Source: an uncultured Collinsella sp. (GTDB lineage Bacteria; Actinomycetota; Coriobacteriia; Coriobacteriales; Coriobacteriaceae). From it: a DNA stretch of 11,228 nucleotides. Numbering within the stretch: the stretch's first letter is position 1; the number at the start of each line of letters is the position of its first letter. The stretch spans positions 1 through 11,228 of the forward strand of contig CAUBQN010000044.1 in the NCBI GenBank assembly GCA_958438125.1. Reading direction: 5' to 3'. The position numbers were made by a program, and so were the translations under genes. Shown here piece after piece: positions 6,716 through 11,228 of this stretch. The notes under the pieces were generated by a model that was given only the letters and a program-made list of their open reading frames with translations, ran no database searches and was not told the origin of the DNA.

Positions 6716-7546
6716 TTAGGCCTCGTCGGTCTCGTGCGGGGTAATAGCCTCGACGGCAGAGACTGCCTTGGGCAACATGCCATCGGGCAGCGCGGTCTCG
6801 ACCTCGCCCTTATCGCAGGCCTCGGCGAGTGCCGGATTAATGGGAAGCGTGCCCAAGATGTCGAGGTTATAGTGCTCTGCGACCTCGGGGAGCTTGCTCT
6901 TGCCAAAGACCTCGATCTTCTTGCCGCAGTCGGGGCACTCAATATAGCTCATGTTCTCGACGATGCCCAGAATGGGGACGTTCATCTTCTCGGCCATGTT
7001 GACCGCCTTGGCGACGATCATCGAGACCAGATCCTGCGGGCTCGTGACGATGACGATGCCGTCGACGGGCAGTGACTGGAAGACGGTGAGTGCGACGTCG
7101 CCTGTTCCCGGAGGCATGTCGACCAGCAGGTAGTCGATGGGGCCCCACGAGGTCTCGCTCCAGAACTGCCTGATGGCGCCTGCGATGACCGGACCGCGCC
7201 AAAGGACGGGGTCGGTCTCGTTTTGGAGCAGAAGGTTGGAGCTCATGACCTTGACGCCGTGCTCGGAGATTTCAGGCAGCATGAGGTTGCCAAGGGCATG
7301 GACGTGGCGTCCGCTCATACCGAACATCTTGGGGATAGAGGGACCGGTGATGTCGGCATCGAGGACGCCGACCTTGTGGCCGTGACGGGCAAGCTCGGTG
7401 GCGATGGCACCGGTGACAAACGACTTGCCGACACCGCCCTTGCCGGAAAGCACGGCGATGACGCGTTTGACCTCGGACAGCGTATTCTCCTCAAATTGCG
7501 ACGGCGACGTTTGTCCGCCGGCGGCCTGTGCGTGCTCGCAACCCAT
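6716..7546 (-). CDS. mrp: Mrp/NBP35 (ApbC-type) iron-sulfur cluster carrier ATPase
   Basis: Predicted cytoplasmic P-loop ATPase that binds a 4Fe-4S cluster at its dimer interface and delivers it to apo-proteins. The 276-residue protein has the deviant Walker A SGKGGVGKS (34-42), DMPPGTGDVALT (switch region), ENMSYIECPDCGKKIEVFG with the cluster-binding pair C204/C207, and a short N-terminal tail beginning MGCEHAQ with a lone Cys3. It lacks the four-cysteine N-terminal ferredoxin-like motif of eukaryotic NBP35. The start at 7546 is supported by AAAGGAG (7553-7559), 6 bases away; an in-frame ATG 19 codons earlier would place that site inside the gene. The gene is first in a leftward unit with a flavoprotein gene abutting its stop, and is divergent from uvrA. 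Family is firm; client proteins are unknown. Confidence 0.95.
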   Translation of the reverse strand: MGCEHAQAAGGQTSPSQFEENTLSEVKRVIAVLSGKGGVGKSFVTGAIATELARHGHKVGVLDADITGPSIPKMFGMSGRHVHALGNLMLPEISEHGVKVMSSNLLLQNETDPVLWRGPVIAGAIRQFWSETSWGPIDYLLVDMPPGTGDVALTVFQSLPVDGIVIVTSPQDLVSMIVAKAVNMAEKMNVPILGIVENMSYIECPDCGKKIEVFGKSKLPEVAEHYNLDILGTLPINPALAEACDKGEVETALPDGMLPKAVSAVEAITPHETDEA

Positions 7547-7601
7547 GTATGACTCCTTTGTATATGTTGGGGCCGGGGCCCCGTGATGTGACACGAGCGT
7601 C

Positions 7602-7631
7602 ATTGTACCCTCGTTTGCGAGCGGGAGTCAT
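7602..7631 (-). promoter_or_regulatory. Candidate promoter for mrp and the downstream flavoprotein genes
   Basis: On the minus strand ATGACT (7626-7631; four of six matches to TTGACA) and TACAAT (7602-7607; five of six) are separated by 18 bases. Transcription would start near 7595, giving a leader of about 49 bases. That leader includes a GC-rich inverted repeat (GGGG 7569-7572 with CCCC 7579-7582), and TGAC-N6-GTCA (7589-7602) straddles the expected start, so a repressor site is conceivable. Confidence 0.45.
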
Positions 7632-7730
7632 TCATGATGCGTGGTAGGCGATCGACGGTATTCGAAAGGACGGACCGAGCGTGCAGTCTGCGGCGTCAGA
7701 CAACGCAAAAGGTCTGCGAATCTTGTATTA

Positions 7731-7744
7731 CGAACATCTGTGCG
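7731..7744. promoter_or_regulatory. LexA (SOS) operator upstream of uvrA
   Basis: CGAACATCTGTGCG differs at one position from a perfect palindrome CGAACA-N2-TGTTCG, which matches the LexA box known from Gram-positive bacteria and actinobacteria (CGAAC-N4-GTTCG). It lies 61 bases before the uvrA ATG. A plausible -10, TAAACT (7757-7762), sits just to the right, so LexA bound here would cover the -35 region. uvrA is a classical SOS gene, which supports the call. The mrp promoter is about 100 bases away and less likely to be affected. Confidence 0.7.
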
Positions 7745-7787
7745 CGTCGAGTGCGTTAAACTCATCGTCAGTGTGATTTGAAGTTGT

Positions 7788-7800
7788 AGGAGGCAAGGAG
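7788..7800 (+). promoter_or_regulatory. Double Shine-Dalgarno sequence before uvrA
   Basis: AGGAGG (7788-7793) is followed by AAGGAG (7795-7800), the latter 5 bases before ATG 7806. The proximal copy has normal spacing; the distal one is 12 bases away. Tandem sites may raise initiation or hold a ribosome in standby, but this is inference. Confidence 0.6.
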
Positions 7801-7805
7801 CTTCC

Positions 7806-10685
7806 ATGTCTGATTCTTCTATCGTTATTCGTGGCGCGCGCGAGCATAACCTGCGCGATATCGATGTTTCCATTCCGCGTGACCAGCTCGTGGTCATAAC
7901 CGGTCTTTCCGGATCGGGCAAGAGCTCGCTGGCGTTCGATACCATCTATGCCGAGGGCCAGCGCCGTTACGTCGAGAGCCTTTCGAGCTATGCGCGTCAG
8001 TTTTTGGGCCAGATGGACAAGCCCGATCTGGACTCGATTGACGGCCTGTCGCCGGCCGTGTCGATCGACCAGAAGACGACGTCCAAAAACCCACGCTCGA
8101 CGGTGGGCACCGTAACCGAGATTTACGACTATCTGCGTCTGCTGTTTGCTCGCGTGGGAACGCCGCACTGTCCTGAGTGCGGTCGTGTCATCGAGCGTCA
8201 GACGACCGATCAGGTCGCCGATAAGGTGCTGGCGGCGGGGGAGGGCCGTCGCGCGTTTGTGTTGGCGCCGGTGGTTCGTGGACGCAAGGGCGAATATGCC
8301 AAGCTGTTTGAGGACCTGCGTGCGGAGGGCTTTAGCCGTGTGCGCGTCGACGGCGAGGTGCGCTCGCTTGACGACCCTATCGACCTGGACAAGAAGTTCA
8401 AACACGACATTGAGGTCGTGGTCGACCGTATCGTGATTCGAGAGAACTCCCTGGGTCGCATTGCCGAGTCCGTTGAGCAGGCGACGGCACTGGCGCACGG
8501 TAACGTGAACGTGTACATGCTGCCCGACCGCGACGCTCCCGAGGGAACCGAGGGCGAGCTGCTGGAGTATTCGCTGGCACTGGCGTGCCCGGAACACGGG
8601 CATTCCATCGACGACCTGCAGCCGCGCGATTTCTCGTTCAACGCGCCCTATGGTGCATGTCCCGAGTGCGATGGCCTGGGCTTTAAAAAGACGGTCGATG
8701 CCGAGGCGCTGATTGAAGACCCCTCAAAGTCGATTGCCGATGGAGTCTTTGGCAGCCTGTTCGGCAATTCCAACTATTATCCGCAGATTTTTGCTGCGGT
8801 CTGCAAACACTTTAAGGTGAGTGCCGATACGCCATGGGAGGACCTGCCCCCGCGGGTGCGTCGTGCGTTTTTGGATGGCATGGGCGACACGAAGATTTCG
8901 GTCGACTATCAAAAGCTCGATGGGCGTCGCAGCCAGTGGGACACTAAGTTCTCGGGCGTGCGCAATATCCTGTACGAGCGCTACAGCGAGACGACGAACG
9001 AGAACACCAGAGCTCGCTTGGAGAAATACATTCGCGAAGAGCCATGCTCGAGCTGTCACGGTGCTCGCCTGCGTCCCGAGATGCTTGCCGTCACCGTGGG
9101 CGGCAAGTCCATTTACGATGTCTGCTGCCTGTCGTGTCGCGAGTCGCTCGAGTTTTTTGAGGGCCTGGAGCTTACCGAGCGTCAGCAGTTTATCGGCGGG
9201 CGCATCGTCAAGGAAATCCTGGAGCGCCTGCGTTTTCTGGTCGATGTCGGACTCGACTATCTGACGCTCGATCGCGCCTCGGCGACGCTTTCCGGCGGTG
9301 AGGCCCAGCGCATTCGCCTGGCAACGCAGATCGGCGCCGGCCTCATGGGCGTTCTGTACATTCTGGACGAGCCATCGATCGGCCTTCACCAACGCGATAA
9401 CGAACGCCTGATCAAGACGCTCGAGCGCTTGCGCGATATCGGCAATACCGTTATCGTCGTCGAGCACGACGAAGATACAATTCGCGCTGCCGACTACGTG
9501 ATCGATATGGGTCCCGGTGCAGGCGTTAACGGCGGACACGTGGTCGCCGCGGGAACGCCTGCCGATATCATGGCGTGCCCCGATTCCATGACGGGTGCCT
9601 ATTTGACCGGCAAGCGGATGATCCGCGTGCCCGATGAGCGCCGCAAGCCCGGCCGCGGCTGTCTTAAGATCACGGGCGCCCGCGCTAACAACCTCAAAAA
9701 TGTTACCGCCAAGATTGAGTTCGGTACGCTCACAGTCGTTACCGGTGTTTCGGGATCGGGCAAGAGCTCCCTGGTCACCGATACGATTGCGCCCGCGCTT
9801 ACGAATGCCATCCATCGTTCGACGCGTCCCGTGGGGCCGTACAAGAAGATTGAGGGCATTGAGTGCATCGATAAGGTAATCGATATCGACCAGTCACCGA
9901 TCGGTCGCACGCCGCGTTCGAACCCTGCGACCTATATTGGCCTGTGGGATGATCTGCGTGCGCTATTTGCAAGCACGCCGGAGTCGAAGGCGCGCGGCTA
10001 CTCGCCGGGACGTTTCTCCTTTAACGTAAGCGGCGGTCGCTGCGAGGCGTGCAAGGGCGATGGCCAGATCAAGATCGAGATGCACTTCCTTCCCGATATC
10101 TATGTCCCCTGTGAGGTATGTGGCGGCAAGCGCTATAACCGCGAGACACTCGAGGTTACCTACCACGGCAAGACAATCTCGGACGTGCTCGACATGAGTG
10201 TCACCGAAGCACTGGCTTTCTTTGGGAATATCCCGCAGATTAAGCGCAAACTGCAGACCCTATATGACGTGGGTCTGGGCTACGTGAGCTTGGGCCAGCC
10301 CGCTACGACGCTTTCGGGCGGCGAGGCGCAGCGCGTGAAGCTCGCCAAGGAGCTTCATCGTCGCCAGACAGGCAAGACGTTCTACATTCTGGACGAGCCC
10401 ACAACCGGCCTCCATTTTGAGGATGTTCGCCAGCTGCTCGACGTGTTACAGCGCCTGGTCGATGCGGGCAACACGGTTCTGGTGATCGAGCACAACCTTG
10501 ATGTCATCAAGGTTGCCGACCGCCTGATCGATATGGGCCCCGAGGGCGGCAATGGCGGCGGAACCGTCGTGGTCTCAGGCACGCCGGAGCAAGTCGCGGC
10601 ATGTTCGCAGAGCTACACGGGCAAGTTCTTGGCGCCGCTGCTCAAGCGTGACCGTGAGCGTCAGGCGCAGCTCGACGCACAGTAA
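7806..10685 (+). CDS. uvrA: UvrABC excision repair subunit A
   Basis: UvrA is the dimeric ABC-type ATPase that first senses distorted DNA and loads UvrB. The 959-residue protein shows both ATPase halves: Walker A GLSGSGKS (33-40) and GVSGSGKS (647-654), signatures LSGGEAQR (495-502 and 836-843), and the Walker B segments YILDEPSIGLH and YILDEPTTGLH. Two zinc modules are visible. The C-terminal one is C746-X2-C749-X19-C769-X2-C772. The N-terminal one reads C261-X2-H264-X20-C285-X2-C288, with histidine at a position that is cysteine in E. coli. Length is normal (about 940-960) and nothing is broken. The start is fixed by AAGGAG at 7795-7800. The gene is single, with a LexA box upstream and a terminator downstream, so it is probably damage-inducible. 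It lies about 4.1 kb from uvrB on the same strand. Confidence 0.98.
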   Translation: MSDSSIVIRGAREHNLRDIDVSIPRDQLVVITGLSGSGKSSLAFDTIYAEGQRRYVESLSSYARQFLGQMDKPDLDSIDGLSPAVSIDQKTTSKNPRSTVGTVTEIYDYLRLLFARVGTPHCPECGRVIERQTTDQVADKVLAAGEGRRAFVLAPVVRGRKGEYAKLFEDLRAEGFSRVRVDGEVRSLDDPIDLDKKFKHDIEVVVDRIVIRENSLGRIAESVEQATALAHGNVNVYMLPDRDAPEGTEGELLEYSLALACPEHGHSIDDLQPRDFSFNAPYGACPECDGLGFKKTVDAEALIEDPSKSIADGVFGSLFGNSNYYPQIFAAVCKHFKVSADTPWEDLPPRVRRAFLDGMGDTKISVDYQKLDGRRSQWDTKFSGVRNILYERYSETTNENTRARLEKYIREEPCSSCHGARLRPEMLAVTVGGKSIYDVCCLSCRESLEFFEGLELTERQQFIGGRIVKEILERLRFLVDVGLDYLTLDRASATLSGGEAQRIRLATQIGAGLMGVLYILDEPSIGLHQRDNERLIKTLERLRDIGNTVIVVEHDEDTIRAADYVIDMGPGAGVNGGHVVAAGTPADIMACPDSMTGAYLTGKRMIRVPDERRKPGRGCLKITGARANNLKNVTAKIEFGTLTVVTGVSGSGKSSLVTDTIAPALTNAIHRSTRPVGPYKKIEGIECIDKVIDIDQSPIGRTPRSNPATYIGLWDDLRALFASTPESKARGYSPGRFSFNVSGGRCEACKGDGQIKIEMHFLPDIYVPCEVCGGKRYNRETLEVTYHGKTISDVLDMSVTEALAFFGNIPQIKRKLQTLYDVGLGYVSLGQPATTLSGGEAQRVKLAKELHRRQTGKTFYILDEPTTGLHFEDVRQLLDVLQRLVDAGNTVLVIEHNLDVIKVADRLIDMGPEGGNGGGTVVVSGTPEQVAACSQSYTGKFLAPLLKRDRERQAQLDAQ

Positions 10686-10705
10686 AGAGACGTTGTAGTA
10701 CCGAC

Positions 10706-10742
10706 GCGCCACCGATTCCTTCTGATTCGGTGGCGCTTCTGT
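10706..10742 (+). terminator. Intrinsic terminator after uvrA
   Basis: GCGCCACCGA (10706-10715) pairs perfectly with TCGGTGGCGC (10727-10736) across an 11-base loop, starting 20 bases after the uvrA stop. The tail TTCTGT is short and only partly T, so termination may be incomplete. It separates uvrA from the deacylase gene. Confidence 0.75.
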
Positions 10743-10750
10743 GTGTCGAG

Positions 10751-10781
10751 ATGGCATATGCGGCGGAATTGGCCCTATACT
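10751..10781 (+). promoter_or_regulatory. Candidate promoter for the YbaK-like gene
   Basis: ATGGCA (10751-10756; four of six -35 matches) and TATACT (10776-10781; five of six -10 matches) are 19 bases apart. Transcription from about 10788 would give a leader near 30 bases with GAAAGGA (10805-10812 region) ahead of the ATG. The -10 is good, but the -35 and spacing are weak. It lies just after the uvrA terminator, where an independent promoter would be expected. Confidence 0.4.
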
Positions 10782-10818
10782 TAATCCTTGCGTCGCTCTG
10801 CGAGGGAAAGGATGTGCC

Positions 10819-11228
10819 ATGGCAAAGGCTGTTAAGACGCCAAAAACCAATGCGATGCGCGAGCTGGAAAGCGCCGGCATCTCCTATGTTCTCCATACGT
10901 ACGAAGACGATGGCGATGAATCGTCAGGTCTGGGCGTCGCGATTTCCGAGCAGCTTGGCGAGGAGCCCGGTCAGGGATTTAAGACCCTGGTCTGCACGAC
11001 GCCGTCCAACGACCATGTCGTGTGCTGCATTCCTGTTGCCGACGAGCTCGACCTCAAGGCCGCCGCGCGCGCCGCAGGCGAAAAGTCGCTGACCATGATG
11101 CATGTCAAAGATCTGCTTGCCGCGACGGGGTATGTCCGCGGCGGTTGCAGCCCGGTCGGTATGAAAAAGCGCTTCCGGACGCTGATCGATGAGACATGCG
11201 TCCTTTGGGATACCATTTTTATCTCGGG
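10819..11228 (+). CDS. ybaK: YbaK/EbsC-type aminoacyl-tRNA deacylase, 3' end outside window
   Basis: Predicted cytoplasmic trans-editing enzyme that hydrolyses mischarged tRNA; the YbaK branch removes Cys from Cys-tRNA(Pro). The reading frame stays open from ATG 10819 to the window end, giving 136 complete codons. The protein begins MAKAVKTPKTNAMRELES and shows the family pattern: GISYVLHTYE (20-29), FKTLVCTT around 54-61, a VCCIPVADELDLKAAA segment, and the signature GYVRGGCSPVGMKKR near residues 104-118. The start is set by AAAGGA 6 bases upstream; the overlapping ATG at 10812 is out of frame. YbaK proteins are about 155-165 residues, so perhaps 20-30 codons are missing on the right. The related ProX and ProRS INS editing domains are alternatives, but the GGCSP motif favours YbaK/EbsC. 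Confidence 0.92.
   Translation, partial: MAKAVKTPKTNAMRELESAGISYVLHTYEDDGDESSGLGVAISEQLGEEPGQGFKTLVCTTPSNDHVVCCIPVADELDLKAAARAAGEKSLTMMHVKDLLAATGYVRGGCSPVGMKKRFRTLIDETCVLWDTIFIS

Noticed and set aside
7728..8603. 291-codon minus strand ORF antisense to the uvrA start
   Set aside because: Runs through the LexA box and uvrA ribosome site; composition is that of an antisense frame.
8724..9815. 363-codon minus strand ORF antisense to uvrA
   Set aside because: Longest antisense frame in the window, but it mirrors the codon bias of uvrA and shows no motif.
1..11228. CRISPR array, tRNA/rRNA genes, insertion sequences or phage genes
   Set aside because: No regularly spaced repeats, transposase-like reading frames or cloverleaf-like segments were noticed; gaps between genes are all under 300 bases.

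Overview
The window is ordinary chromosomal housekeeping DNA. The likely source is a Coriobacteriia actinobacterium, probably Collinsella or a close relative. That placement is inferred from the style of the proteins, the moderately high GC, strong Shine-Dalgarno sites and an actinobacterial/Bacillus-type LexA box; no search was run. No tRNA, rRNA, CRISPR array, insertion sequence, prophage gene or broken gene was seen.

Left part (1-3703, + strand): the tail of an upstream hairpin and T-run, then coaE (dephospho-CoA kinase, rather divergent), a membrane-anchored GH23/SLT-type lytic transglycosylase whose start overlaps the coaE end, and uvrB with an unusually long C-terminal part. A very strong intrinsic terminator (16-bp stem) closes this block.

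Middle part (3723-7546, - strand, convergent with uvrB): in transcription order, mrp (Mrp/NBP35 Fe-S cluster carrier ATPase), a BaiN/HI0933-type flavoprotein (COG2081) whose GTG start directly abuts the mrp stop, and after an 80-base gap containing a hairpin and a TATAAT box, a COG2509 FAD-dependent dehydrogenase of unknown substrate. Mrp may supply Fe-S clusters while the flavoproteins do redox chemistry, but the sequence shows no direct functional link.

Right part (7547-11228, + strand): a 259-base divergent control region, uvrA, a terminator, and the first 136 codons of a YbaK/EbsC-type aminoacyl-tRNA deacylase that runs off the window. The control region holds a likely mrp promoter facing left and a near-perfect LexA (SOS) box facing uvrA. 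UvrA and UvrB together recognise bulky DNA damage in nucleotide excision repair. They sit about 4 kb apart, separated by the oppositely oriented redox cassette, and only uvrA has a visible SOS box.

No previously undescribed system stands out. The points most worth following are the uvrA SOS box without a uvrB counterpart, the hairpin and TATAAT arrangement between the two flavoprotein genes, the tight mrp-flavoprotein coupling, and the odd features of CoaE, UvrB and UvrA.
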